7,727 bases of DNA, taken from Oligoflexia bacterium. Lineage in GTDB: Bacteria; Bdellovibrionota; UBA1018. This document shows, piece after piece, positions 1-7,009 of the stretch. A program made the position numbers and the translations under genes. The stretch covers positions 1-7,727 of the forward strand of contig CAINWE010000149.1 in assembly GCA_903854365.1 (NCBI GenBank), read 5' to 3'. Under the pieces are notes generated by a model. The model was not told the origin of the DNA and did not search any database. It saw nothing but the letters and a program-made list of their open reading frames with translations. Position 1 is the first letter of the stretch. Every line of letters begins with the position of its first letter.

Positions 1-300
1 CTGAATCCATTCGGAAGTCTTGTCTTGCGGACAGTCCTGATTCTCCACCAAGCGTGCATGAGTCTTGCTCGCAAATTCCAAGCACCCAAACCCTGCTTTT
101 GGGGGGCCATAATTGCCGAAGAATCGTCGATTCTCTAGAGTCGTCTTGAGAACGGAATATCCATAAAGCGGGGACGCACCTGGATGGTCAATCCAGATCT
201 CAATCCCTCTCAAATCCAAGTGACTGATCTCTGCATGAACCGAAGGGACAAACATGAAAAACATCAAGAACACAAAATGCTGTCTCAGTTGCCCGTTCAT
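1..300 (-). CDS. Partial secreted protein of unknown function (N-terminal 100 residues)
   Basis: An open frame runs from an ATG at 300 down to the left edge, 100 codons with no stop, so the gene is cut by the window. The first 23 residues look like a signal peptide: a short polar start (MNGQLRQH), a very hydrophobic core rich in Phe, Met and Val, then a PSVHA cleavage site. The product is probably exported across the inner membrane. The mature part begins EISHLDLRGIEIW and has two cysteines (residues 73 and 90) that could form a disulfide. I do not recognise a family. An in-frame TAA upstream, with no ATG, GTG or TTG between it and 300, supports this start. The ribosome site is only a G-rich stretch. 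It follows the tyrS stop by 54 bp on the same strand, so it may be the last gene of that transcript. Confidence 0.7.
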   Translation of the reverse strand, partial: MNGQLRQHFVFLMFFMFVPSVHAEISHLDLRGIEIWIDHPGASPLYGYSVLKTTLENRRFFGNYGPPKAGFGCLEFASKTHARLVENQDCPQDKTSEWIQ

Positions 301-354
301 GGGCCCACCCCCAATCAGAAAGCCGTGCCATTCACCTTAAAACTCTTCTCGGCT

Positions 355-1659
355 CTATTTAAATGCGACGAGGTGTTGATTTTTCTTACCCTTACGAAGG
401 ACTAGATGTTTTTGATCGATCAAATCACTGATTCCGATCTGCATGGCAACATCCGTGACACGACTATTATTCACGTAGACGCCACCGCCCTGAATATCTT
501 TTCTAGCCTCGCCCTTCGAGCTTGAAAGGTGAGTTCTGACCAAGAGATCGACCAGACTTAGACCCACTTGGACTTCAGAACGCTCGCACTCGGTCGACGG
601 GGCATCAGCAAAAACTTCTAGAAGTGTTGTTGAGTCTAATGTTTTGAGATTCTGACCAAAGAGTGCTTCAGCGGCAGCCTTGGCCTTCTGATATTCAGCT
701 TCCCCATGCACCAAAACCGTCAATTCACGGGCAAGAGCCTGCTGAGCCTCCCGCTTTTCGGGCTGCGTTTTCACAAGCTCAGCGAGTCTCTCAATTTCAG
801 CAACCTCGAGGAATGTCAAATAGTTGAGAAGGGAAATGACATCGGCATCTGAAGTCCTCACCAAAAATTGATAGAACTGATAGGGACTTGTCTTATCCGC
901 AGTCAACCACACAGCTCCACTTTCTGATTTACCGAACTTAGTCCCATCGGCTTTGGTCAACAATGGCCACGTCAGACCCCAAACCGTTTCTGAGGCCTTA
1001 CCGACCGATGCGCCCTGACGACGAATTAGCTCAGTACCGGCAGTGATATTCCCCCACTGATCGGCACCCCCGATCTGCAAATTACAGTGATGCTCCCGAT
1101 TCAAGTAATAAAAGTCATATCCCTGCAAAAGCATATAGGAAAACTCTGTATAAGAGAGTCCGTGTTCACGATCTTCGAGTCGTGTTTTCACAGAATCTTT
1201 AGAAATCATGTAATTAATGGTGAAATGTTTACCTACGTCCCGCAAAAACTCGAGGACATTCATGCTCTCATACCAACGGATATTATTAGCGAGCTGAGCG
1301 GCGTTAGGACCGTCAAAATCTAAAAAACGCGACACGACTTGAGAAATCCCGCGCACATTTTGTTCAATCTTTTCCCGATCCAAAAGATTACGCTCTTGGG
1401 ACTTTCCACTCGGATCCCCAATCAAGCCCGTCGCGCCACCGACGACCGCAATGACCCGATGCCCGGCTAACTGAAACCGCCTCATCGTAATAATCCCCAT
1501 CAAGTGCCCGAGATGCAAACTATCGGCCGTCGGGTCAATCCCGCAATACACCGTAACTGCCTTCTTACTCATCTCCTCACGGAGCTCAACGCCCGTCACT
1601 TGGTACACTACCCCGCGGGCTTCAAGCTCTGCATAAAGCCCAGCATTCACCTGAACCAT
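355..1659 (-). CDS. tyrS: Tyrosyl-tRNA synthetase
   Basis: Cytoplasmic class I aminoacyl-tRNA synthetase that activates tyrosine with ATP and loads it onto tRNA-Tyr. With the start at 1659 it is 434 residues, about the usual bacterial TyrRS length. In that numbering the HIGH-type signature is HLGH at 49-52, after YCGIDPTADSL. The tyrosine-site block YTEFSYMLLQGYDF is at about 170-183, GGADQWGN at 197-204, and the KMSKS loop is KFGKS at 241-245, the variant found in one bacterial TyrRS subgroup. An S4-type RNA-binding domain fills about 368-434. The frame stays open upstream to an ATG at 1710 (451 residues). However, AGGAGG lies 5 nt before the ATG at 1659, and the 17 extra residues look unlike a TyrRS start. 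All catalytic motifs are intact. It sits downstream of polA on the same strand after a spacer of about 190 bp. Confidence 0.95.
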   Translation of the reverse strand: MVQVNAGLYAELEARGVVYQVTGVELREEMSKKAVTVYCGIDPTADSLHLGHLMGIITMRRFQLAGHRVIAVVGGATGLIGDPSGKSQERNLLDREKIEQNVRGISQVVSRFLDFDGPNAAQLANNIRWYESMNVLEFLRDVGKHFTINYMISKDSVKTRLEDREHGLSYTEFSYMLLQGYDFYYLNREHHCNLQIGGADQWGNITAGTELIRRQGASVGKASETVWGLTWPLLTKADGTKFGKSESGAVWLTADKTSPYQFYQFLVRTSDADVISLLNYLTFLEVAEIERLAELVKTQPEKREAQQALARELTVLVHGEAEYQKAKAAAEALFGQNLKTLDSTTLLEVFADAPSTECERSEVQVGLSLVDLLVRTHLSSSKGEARKDIQGGGVYVNNSRVTDVAMQIGISDLIDQKHLVLRKGKKNQHLVAFK

Positions 1660-1664
1660 TCCTG

Positions 1665-1670
1665 CCTCCT
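1665..1670 (-). promoter_or_regulatory. Ribosome binding site that sets the tyrS start
   Basis: On the minus strand this reads AGGAGG, a perfect Shine-Dalgarno core, and it ends 5 nt before the ATG at 1659. The two in-frame ATGs further upstream, at 1710 and 1698, have no comparable site. This favours a 434-residue TyrRS over the 451-residue reading. Confidence 0.75.
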
Positions 1671-1764
1671 GCGAGGTCTCTTTCTTTCCAACCGCCATTG
1701 TGTTTGTCATTCTTCAAATCCCTTAAATGCAAATCCCCAAAGTATTTCTGCCCCAGTTTATCAT

Positions 1765-1814
1765 CGAGTTTTGGGCGTCGTTTTAGGTGGGTATCCCACG
1801 CCACCAAAAACTCG
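1765..1814. repeat. Nested inverted repeat in the polA-tyrS spacer
   Basis: The arms are CGAGTTTT at 1765-1772 and AAAACTCG at 1807-1814. Inside them, GGCGT (1774-1778) can pair with ACGCC (1798-1802), or alternatively GTGGG (1787-1791) with CCCAC (1795-1799) around a TAT loop. The two inner pairings share bases, so they exclude each other. In the minus-strand transcript the structure would lie after the polA stop and about 105 nt before the tyrS start. No T-run follows on the minus strand, so it is not a standard intrinsic terminator. An RNA processing or pausing structure, or an operator, are possible roles. The remainder of the spacer (1660-1764 and 1815-1850) shows no other gene. Confidence 0.5.
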
Positions 1815-1850
1815 CTTCAAAACCGCTCGCAAAATACCAGAACCAAAACC

Positions 1851-4646
1851 CTACAGCTCCATCCAATTTAATCCCAATGCGGCATTCACCTTGAGCGGCA
1901 CTGAAAGCTGCATCGCGTTCTCCATCACCTCAGTGACCAACTTTTTCACAGCCTCTGCCTCATTCCGAGGGCAGTCCAATACTAACTCGTCGTGCACTTG
2001 AATCGTCATCCGAGAGCGATAGCCCTCAAACTCCAATCGTCGGTCGACCTCAATCATGGCTAACTTCATCAAGTCCGCCGCCGTCGCCTGAATCGGCGTA
2101 TTCATCGCCATCCGCTCCGCATTCGCTCGGATAGCGGGATTCTTGGAGTGAATATCACCCAAGCTTCGCTTTCTCCCCAGCAGAGAAGTCACATATCCCT
2201 TCTCCCGAGCAGAAGCAATCTGCCCCTCTAGAAAATCCTTTACCCCTCGATAGCGGTCAAAATAGCGCTCAATCATTTCCTTGGCATCTTTTCGAGAAAT
2301 TTTTAATTCCTGGGACAACCCGAAAGCCGTCTTTCCGTACATCAAACCGAAATTAATGGCTTTGGCGATACTTCGTTGATCCTCATTGACCTGGTCCGGG
2401 GCAAGTGCAAAAATCTCACCGGCCGTTCGTCGGTGGACATCCTCCCCCTTCTGAAAAGAAGCCACTAATTCGGGATCCCCACTCATATGAGCCAAAAGGC
2501 GTAACTCAATCTGACTATAATCTGCTGATACCAGTAAGTTACCCTCCGAAGGAATAAACGCCCGTCGAATTCTCATCCCCCGCTCGCTCCGACTCGGGAT
2601 ATTCTGCAAATTGGGATCAGACGAGGACAGTCGCCCCGTGGCTGTGACCGTTTGATGAAAACTAGCGTGAATTTTTTGAGTTTTTGGATCCCTTAAGTTC
2701 GGAAGCGGATCCACATAAGTTCCCTTCAATTTAGAAATCTCTCGATACTCCAAGAGCAAGCGAGGAACTTCGTGCAAAGAGGACAACGCCTCCAGGACCG
2801 AAGCATCCGTGGAAAAACCGGTTTTAGTCTTAGATTGCGTCGGAAGCTTGAGCTCATCAAAGAGCAATGTAGCAATCTGTTTGGGCGAATTCAGATTGAT
2901 CGGACGACTGGCAAATCCCTGAACCTTCTCTTCAATTTGCCGCAGATCGCGATCAAACTCTTGCGACAAAGATGACAAGTAGGGAACGTCAATCGCCACT
3001 CCTTGAAGCTCCATTTTGGACAAAACTTGAACGAGCGGTAGATCGACTTCGTAAAACACCCGAGTCAACCCTTCTCGCTCCAAGGGTCCACGAAGCGCAT
3101 TCCAAAGCTTCAATGCAACCCATGCATCTTCGGCAGAATATCGGGTCGCATCGGCAATCTTGATACAATCAAAGGTCACCTGATCTTTACCCTTGCCACA
3201 GACCTGCTCGTAGGTTTGCACTGCGTAACCCAAATACTTTTCAGCCAACCCTTGCAGGTTATGACGCCCCTCCGGGTCCAGCAAATACGCGGCTACCATG
3301 GTATCCGCACCAATCCCTCGCGGATGAAGCCCGTTCTCCCGAAGAATACTCCAATCAAATTTTAAATTTTGCCCAACCTTCTTAATTTGCTCGCTCTCTA
3401 AAAGCGGTGTCAACGCTTCAAGGACTCTCGCCCGAGACAACTGAGGCATCGATTCATCTCGATGACCGATCGGAATATAACAGCCAAACTCAGGATCATG
3501 ACACACAGCGATTCCAACGATTTGAGCCTCTCGGGGATTCAGTGAAGTCGTCTCCAGGTCAAATCCGAACTCAGTTGAGTTTCTGAGCCGATCCATCAAA
3601 ACTTGAAACTCTTGCGCTGTATTGATAGTTCGAAATCTACCCTCGACCGTTTCGGTCACCGACGCACCTGGCTTTGTCAGCGCCGACGGGGAGACCTTCC
3701 ACTTATTGACCAAGGTCGAAAAACCTAATTCTTGGAAGAGGTTCTCACATGCCTCGGTTAAATGAAATCGATACCGAAGCGACTCCTCCGAAAGCATCAC
3801 GGGGAGTTGATGTCGCAAGGTCGCAAGATCTGCGGACAAGAGAGCATCCGCTCGGCCTGACTTGAGGGATTCCCCTTTTTTACCTAGAATTTTGCCGCTT
3901 TCAGCCGCGTCTAAGACCCCCTCCAGCGTTCCATACTGCCGCAATAACTCAGAAGCTCCTTTGGGGCCAATTCCTGTTACGCCGGGAATATTATCGGAAG
4001 AGTCTCCAATAAGAGCCAAGTAATCCCGAATTTGATGCGGAGAGATTGCGAATTTCTGCTCCACTTCAGGTACCCCGTAAACCACATTCGACATCGTATC
4101 CCAAACTGAGACCCGGTCATTCACCAGCTGCATCAAATCCTTGTCACCCGAGACAATCACCACCTGATTCTTAGGCGACTCTGCGCACCACGCCCGGGTT
4201 AAAGTGGCGATCAAATCATCTGCCTCCACTCCAGGCTGTCGGTAGGTTTGAATTTCAAAACATCGAATCAGCTCTTCAATGCGACCAAATTGAGGCTTCA
4301 GATCATCAGGCGCTTCACTCCGATGCGCCTTGTACTCAGGATAAATTTCCTCACGAAAAGACGGCTCTGGCGAATCATACACGACCGATAAAAAACGAGG
4401 CTTGGCCTCATCCGAGACTCGCGCCAACATCGTTGCAACCCCATAGACCGCATTCGTAGGCTCGCCAGTCGGGCTCTTCAGAGATCGAATCGCAAAAAAG
4501 GCTCGAAAAATAAAAGAACTAATATCCAGCAAATAAAGGGCATGCTCGGGATCCGGAAGCTGGGTTCGGGCGGGTGGCTCGGGTACAGCAAGTTCAGAGG
4601 CCGTGGTGTCATTTCTGGACGTTTTTGATGGGGATGTTTTTGACAT
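1851..4646 (-). CDS. polA: DNA polymerase I
   Basis: Repair and replication polymerase that removes RNA primers and fills gaps. Its 931 residues match the three-domain family size. The 5' nuclease domain spans about 36-310, with EADDL at 141-145, GDKD at 167-170 and the helix-hairpin-helix region DSSDNIPGVTGIGPKGA at 215-231. The 3'-5' proofreading domain (about 335-520) keeps all four acidic/Tyr ligands: D363 and E365 in FDLETTSL, D431 in NLKFDW, and Y503 and D507 in YSAEDAW. Proofreading is therefore probably active, unlike in some relatives. The polymerase domain (about 540-931) has motif A DYSQIELR at 709-716, motif B KAINFGLMYG at 762-771, and motif C VHDE at 884-887. An extra Ser/Thr/Pro-rich N-terminus of roughly 35 residues precedes the nuclease fold; there is no later Met until residue 73. 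It begins 8 bp after the RDD gene with a poor, ATG-abutting AAGG, suggesting translational coupling. Confidence 0.97.
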   Translation of the reverse strand: MSKTSPSKTSRNDTTASELAVPEPPARTQLPDPEHALYLLDISSFIFRAFFAIRSLKSPTGEPTNAVYGVATMLARVSDEAKPRFLSVVYDSPEPSFREEIYPEYKAHRSEAPDDLKPQFGRIEELIRCFEIQTYRQPGVEADDLIATLTRAWCAESPKNQVVIVSGDKDLMQLVNDRVSVWDTMSNVVYGVPEVEQKFAISPHQIRDYLALIGDSSDNIPGVTGIGPKGASELLRQYGTLEGVLDAAESGKILGKKGESLKSGRADALLSADLATLRHQLPVMLSEESLRYRFHLTEACENLFQELGFSTLVNKWKVSPSALTKPGASVTETVEGRFRTINTAQEFQVLMDRLRNSTEFGFDLETTSLNPREAQIVGIAVCHDPEFGCYIPIGHRDESMPQLSRARVLEALTPLLESEQIKKVGQNLKFDWSILRENGLHPRGIGADTMVAAYLLDPEGRHNLQGLAEKYLGYAVQTYEQVCGKGKDQVTFDCIKIADATRYSAEDAWVALKLWNALRGPLEREGLTRVFYEVDLPLVQVLSKMELQGVAIDVPYLSSLSQEFDRDLRQIEEKVQGFASRPINLNSPKQIATLLFDELKLPTQSKTKTGFSTDASVLEALSSLHEVPRLLLEYREISKLKGTYVDPLPNLRDPKTQKIHASFHQTVTATGRLSSSDPNLQNIPSRSERGMRIRRAFIPSEGNLLVSADYSQIELRLLAHMSGDPELVASFQKGEDVHRRTAGEIFALAPDQVNEDQRSIAKAINFGLMYGKTAFGLSQELKISRKDAKEMIERYFDRYRGVKDFLEGQIASAREKGYVTSLLGRKRSLGDIHSKNPAIRANAERMAMNTPIQATAADLMKLAMIEVDRRLEFEGYRSRMTIQVHDELVLDCPRNEAEAVKKLVTEVMENAMQLSVPLKVNAALGLNWMEL

Positions 4647-4647
4647 C

Positions 4648-4676
4648 CTTGAAGCTATACACTGGAGTCCTTCAAG
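4648..4676 (-). promoter_or_regulatory. Inverted repeat across the RDD stop and polA ribosome site
   Basis: In the minus-strand transcript the 7-nt arms CTTGAAG and CTTCAAG flank a 15-nt loop, and a single G then separates the second arm from the polA ATG. The RDD stop codon TAG lies at the end of the loop. The second arm contains most of the only Shine-Dalgarno-like bases (AAGG) ahead of polA. If the hairpin forms it would cover the polA start, and a ribosome finishing the RDD frame would unfold it. This is a plausible coupling device, but with 7 pairs it could be chance. Confidence 0.4.
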
Positions 4677-5119
4677 ACCTCAACGACTTCCGTATCGGCC
4701 ATCACATCTCCCAGGCGATGCCCCGTTTCCACGGTCAAAATCAGGTAGACCTCAATGAACATCAAAGGAAGTCCAATCAACACGGCGATAAGCCAACCCC
4801 AGATCGGGATAATCGCGAAAAAGGTAGCCACGCCCACCGGGGCATTTCTCAGCAGCGAGTCCTTCCAACCCGCAGGCCTCTTCTCTAAAGTATGAACGAC
4901 CTGCAGGCGCAATAGCCGCTTTCCCAGACTCGCACCCGCTTGCCCCCGAAAATCTAGACCGTCTCCCAAAATACTGTAGATAAAACCACAAACAGGCCCG
5001 ATCGGATAAGGGAGTAGAATGGCCAACAAAAAAACAAGGAGCAAATCAATCAACTTTGCTAAAACTCGATTGAGCGGATTCACCCCGTTCGGCGTATTTA
5101 ATGGCACCACCAGAAACAT
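4655..5119 (-). CDS. RDD-family inner-membrane protein
   Basis: Small integral membrane protein of 154 residues. RDD-family marks are visible: the N-terminal NRVLAKLID at 17-25 (Arg18 and Asp25), followed at once by a hydrophobic segment at about 23-50; GASLGKRLLRLQVV at 62-75, matching the family's G-x-S-x-GKR signature; a second long hydrophobic stretch at about 96-129 that can hold one or two helices; and RLGDVMADTEVV at 135-146 near the end. The start is supported by GAGAAGGTG about 8-10 nt before the ATG. RDD proteins are poorly characterised as a group, and some have been linked to transport or ion handling, so no substrate can be given. It is the first gene of the minus-strand block, 8 bp ahead of polA. 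That is close enough for one mRNA, although no functional link to DNA synthesis is evident. Confidence 0.85.
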   Translation of the reverse strand: MFLVVPLNTPNGVNPLNRVLAKLIDLLLVFLLAILLPYPIGPVCGFIYSILGDGLDFRGQAGASLGKRLLRLQVVHTLEKRPAGWKDSLLRNAPVGVATFFAIIPIWGWLIAVLIGLPLMFIEVYLILTVETGHRLGDVMADTEVVEVLKDSSV

Positions 5120-5265
5120 TCTAGGCTCACCTTCTCATGACTATAAAACTCTCGGGACCCAATGCCCCTAGACTTCTCACCCAAGGACTCGACCTCATAA
5201 AAAAAACGTGCTACCACTTCGTACATTAAAGATTAACGTGTTTTTGAACAAACACAAAACGAGAA

Positions 5266-5292
5266 TTCAAAACTAGCCGACTCAATTAGAAT
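5266..5292 (+). promoter_or_regulatory. Candidate trxA promoter
   Basis: TAGAAT at 5287-5292 matches five of six bases of the sigma70 -10 element. TTCAAA at 5266-5271 could be the -35, but the spacing is 15 nt, shorter than ideal. It would give a leader of roughly 25 nt before trxA. Within the same 205-bp spacer (5120-5324), a minus-strand pair (TTGGCA, plus-strand 5292-5297, and TAGTTT, 5270-5275, 16 nt apart) could drive the RDD-polA block, but its -10 is weak. Apart from an A-tract at about 5199-5206 and two AACGTG copies (5205-5210, 5235-5240), I see nothing else in this spacer. Confidence 0.3.
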
Positions 5293-5324
5293 GCCAAACT
5301 AACAAGCAAAAATGGAGGAGCTCT

Positions 5325-5657
5325 ATGGCAGACTCAAAGAATATCATGCACGCAACCGACGGAAATTTCGATACAGACGTGGTAGGCACCCCCCAACTCA
5401 GCATTGTCGATTTTTGGGCAGAATGGTGCGGTCCTTGCCGCCAACTGGGCCCCACCATCGAGGTCCTGGCCGATGAATATGCAGGCCGAGCCAAAGTATT
5501 TAAACTCAATGTAGACGACAACCCTGCTACCCCTGCCCGATTCGGAATCAAAGGCATTCCTACAGTCCTATTTTTCAAAGGTGGCCAATTAGTGGACCAG
5601 GTAGTCGGTAATCACCCCAAATCCACCTTGACAGCCCTCATTGAAAAACATCTTTAA
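5325..5657 (+). CDS. trxA: Thioredoxin
   Basis: Cytoplasmic dithiol-disulfide oxidoreductase that reduces protein disulfides and is recharged by thioredoxin reductase. At 110 residues it is the standard single-domain size. The active site WCGPC is at 34-38, within VDFWAEWCGPC, and includes the buried Asp29 that tunes the active-site thiols. The conserved Lys60 is in VFKLNVD, and the cis-proline is Pro79 in GIPT. There is no signal peptide or membrane segment, so this is not a periplasmic or cytochrome-maturation thioredoxin. GGAGGAG ends 4 nt before the ATG, a strong ribosome site. It lies divergently from the RDD-polA-tyrS block and 126 bp upstream of the proton-channel genes. Those genes have their own promoter-like sequence, so trxA is probably a separate unit, although no clear terminator follows it. 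Confidence 0.96.
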   Translation: MADSKNIMHATDGNFDTDVVGTPQLSIVDFWAEWCGPCRQLGPTIEVLADEYAGRAKVFKLNVDDNPATPARFGIKGIPTVLFFKGGQLVDQVVGNHPKSTLTALIEKHL

Positions 5658-5675
5658 CCTACGAAAATCTTTAAG

Positions 5676-5703
5676 TTGACCGCCCCCTGAAATTCTGTAT
5701 CCT
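5676..5703 (+). promoter_or_regulatory. Sigma70-like promoter for the proton-channel module
   Basis: TTGACC at 5676-5681 (five of six consensus bases) and TATCCT at 5698-5703 (four of six) are separated by 16 nt. It starts 18 bp after the trxA stop. Transcription would begin near 5710 and give a leader of about 75 nt before the ATG at 5784. This suggests that the module is transcribed independently of trxA. Confidence 0.55.
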
Positions 5704-5719
5704 AAGAGTAGACCCAAGG

Positions 5720-5746
5720 ACTAAGATTTGAACTCAAAAATCTAGT
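5720..5746 (+). repeat. Leader inverted repeat 1
   Basis: AGATTT at 5724-5729 pairs with AAATCT at 5738-5743. The pairing extends outward through ACT (5720-5722) and AGT (5744-5746) past a single bulged A at 5723. The loop is 8 nt. It lies in the predicted 5' leader of the proton-channel module, just downstream of its promoter. No T-run follows that would make it a terminator. Confidence 0.45.
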
Positions 5747-5751
5747 CTGAA

Positions 5752-5770
5752 TTTTACATGGAATGTAAAA
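5752..5770 (+). repeat. Leader inverted repeat 2, abutting the ribosome site
   Basis: A perfect 8-bp inverted repeat: TTTTACAT (5752-5759), GGA, ATGTAAAA (5763-5770). The right arm ends exactly where AAGGAG (5771-5776) begins, and that Shine-Dalgarno sequence is 7 nt before the ATG at 5784. It could be a protein-binding palindrome or an RNA hairpin that affects ribosome access. AT-rich arms make the RNA form weak. Confidence 0.5.
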
Positions 5771-5783
5771 AAGGAGAGCGCTC

Positions 5784-6452
5784 ATGGAATCAGGGGGCTT
5801 TGTTCAAGGTTTTCTAGCGGCACTTCAAAGTGGAGATCCCTCCATGATCTTGATTGCCGTCAATCTCGCATTATCCATCGCTTTCGTGTTCGAACGGGTA
5901 TCCAGACTCTTTTTCCAATACAATGTCGACGGCCCATCGTTCATGTTCGAAATTCAAAAATACATCCTAGCGAACGACCTCGATGGCGCGATCCGCCTCT
6001 GCAACGGCGCTGGACAAGCTGCCTTACCAAAAGTCATCAAAGCAGGCCTTCAACGAGCCTCTCGGGACGAAGCCCAGATCCAAAACGCAATCGATGCAAC
6101 CAGTCTGGAAGTGATCCCAAAACTCGAGCGCCGCCTCCCCTACCTAGCGTTGATTGCCAACATTGCTACCCTCTTCGGGTTGCTCGGCACGATTACTGGA
6201 CTCATTCGTTCTTTCGGCGCAATTGCCTTGGCCGACCCCGCTCAACGCCAAGCGATTCTCGGTCGAGGAATCAGCGAGGCCATGAATGCAACAGCGTTTG
6301 GTCTGATTACCGCGATTTTCACCATGATCATGCACAGCATCCTCACCAACAAAGCCACTAAAATTGTTGAAGAAATCGATGAATTCGGCGTAAAACTCCT
6401 AGATCTTCTTTCTGCTCGAAAATTTAAACACACCTCGCAGAGAGAGGAATAA
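5784..6452 (+). CDS. MotA/TolQ/ExbB-family proton-channel protein
   Basis: Inner-membrane channel subunit that, with ExbD/TolR partners, passes protons and turns the proton-motive force into mechanical work on envelope proteins. It has 222 residues in the family layout: TM1 at about 20-38, a cytoplasmic loop at about 40-117, TM2 at about 119-142 and TM3 at about 164-188, then a charged tail. The conserved TM2 block reads ATLFGLLGTITGLIRSF (128-144) and the TM3 block ISEAMNATAFGL (163-174). Thr136 and Thr170 align with the channel threonines of E. coli ExbB (Thr148, Thr181), with spacing 34 versus 33. A strong AAGGAG sits 7 nt before the ATG. Two TolR/ExbD-like genes follow directly, the first after 8 bp. 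The sequence cannot separate TonB energising, Tol-Pal division or a gliding-type motor as the role; hence no gene symbol. Confidence 0.92.
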   Translation: MESGGFVQGFLAALQSGDPSMILIAVNLALSIAFVFERVSRLFFQYNVDGPSFMFEIQKYILANDLDGAIRLCNGAGQAALPKVIKAGLQRASRDEAQIQNAIDATSLEVIPKLERRLPYLALIANIATLFGLLGTITGLIRSFGAIALADPAQRQAILGRGISEAMNATAFGLITAIFTMIMHSILTNKATKIVEEIDEFGVKLLDLLSARKFKHTSQREE

Positions 6453-6460
6453 CCCGAGCC

Positions 6461-7009
6461 GTGTTAAAACGACCCAGCTCCCGCAGAAAGTCCCACTCTC
6501 ACGGGATCGAGCTCAACTTGGTACCGATTCTCGACACCATGGTGACCTTGATCGGATTCCTCCTCTTCACGACTTCGTTTCTCGCGATTGTCAGCATCGA
6601 GTCCCCCCTTCCCGTATCCAGCCCCGACGAGGTCTTGGACAAGCTAAAAGAAAAACCCCTGCAGTTGACCGTGGCCATCAATGATGCCGCGGTGGATCTC
6701 TATAGCATTTCAGACAAAATCCCGCGAAAATCAATTCCAAACACCCCGGACGGATCCGTGGATCTCAAAGCGCTGCACGAAGCCGTAATCGACGTTAAGA
6801 AGCAATTCCCCACTGAGGAAAATATTGTCCTCGCCCCTCGACCCGGGACCGCTTACGAAAGTATGATTGGTGTCATGGATGCAGTCAGGGATTTAGAGCC
6901 CACCGATCCTCCGATGTATCGCAAAAACACCCAAACCGGCGTAGACGAACCCACCAAAAGCCTTTTCCCTAAAGTGGTTTTTGGAAATCTCGTCACAGGA
7001 GATACCTAA
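6461..7009 (+). CDS. ExbD/TolR-family protein, first copy
   Basis: Bitopic inner-membrane partner of the TolQ/ExbB channel. It is 182 residues, longer than the usual 130-150. A basic N-terminus (KRPSSRRK) in the cytoplasm is followed by one membrane helix at about 21-45, with the family proton-carrying Asp25 in LNLVPILDTM. The rest (about 46-182) is periplasmic. The typical C-terminal fold is recognisable as IVLAPRPGTAYESMIGVMDAV (122-142) but is diverged, and an extra loop of about 20 residues (PTDPPMY to DEPTKSL) precedes the final strand KVVFG. It starts with GTG at 6461, 8 bp after the upstream stop. GAGGA lies 12 nt before it, a long spacing, and no ATG fits: the next Met, residue 27, would remove Asp25. 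The frame upstream reaches a TAA without another start. It ends in a one-base overlap with the second copy. Confidence 0.88.
   Translation: MLKRPSSRRKSHSHGIELNLVPILDTMVTLIGFLLFTTSFLAIVSIESPLPVSSPDEVLDKLKEKPLQLTVAINDAAVDLYSISDKIPRKSIPNTPDGSVDLKALHEAVIDVKKQFPTEENIVLAPRPGTAYESMIGVMDAVRDLEPTDPPMYRKNTQTGVDEPTKSLFPKVVFGNLVTGDT

Noticed and set aside
184..405. Plus-strand 73-codon frame at the left end
   Set aside because: It lies opposite the signal-peptide gene and the end of tyrS, has no ribosome site and no protein-like features.
1660..1850. T-box riboswitch ahead of tyrS
   Set aside because: No T-box consensus or terminator/antiterminator with a T-run is recognisable, and the apparent host is Gram-negative.
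1504..2001. Plus-strand 165-codon frame across the polA-tyrS spacer
   Set aside because: It is antisense to two well-supported genes and its product resembles no family; frames of this size are expected as shadows.
4574..4888. Plus-strand 104-codon frame opposite the RDD-polA junction
   Set aside because: It is antisense to both genes, and its low-hydrophobicity, His/Arg/Gln-rich product is typical of a shadow frame.
5201..5240. Two AACGTG copies 30 bp apart in the divergent spacer as a regulator site
   Set aside because: Six-base direct repeats are expected by chance in a 205-bp AT-rich spacer, and there is no further symmetry.
5282..5578. Minus-strand 98-codon frame opposite trxA
   Set aside because: trxA on the other strand carries every thioredoxin motif and a strong ribosome site; this frame has neither.
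5758..5817. Short leader frame starting ATGGAATGTAAA upstream of the ExbB-like gene
   Set aside because: It has no ribosome site, no run of regulatory codons, and overlaps the ExbB-like start out of frame.
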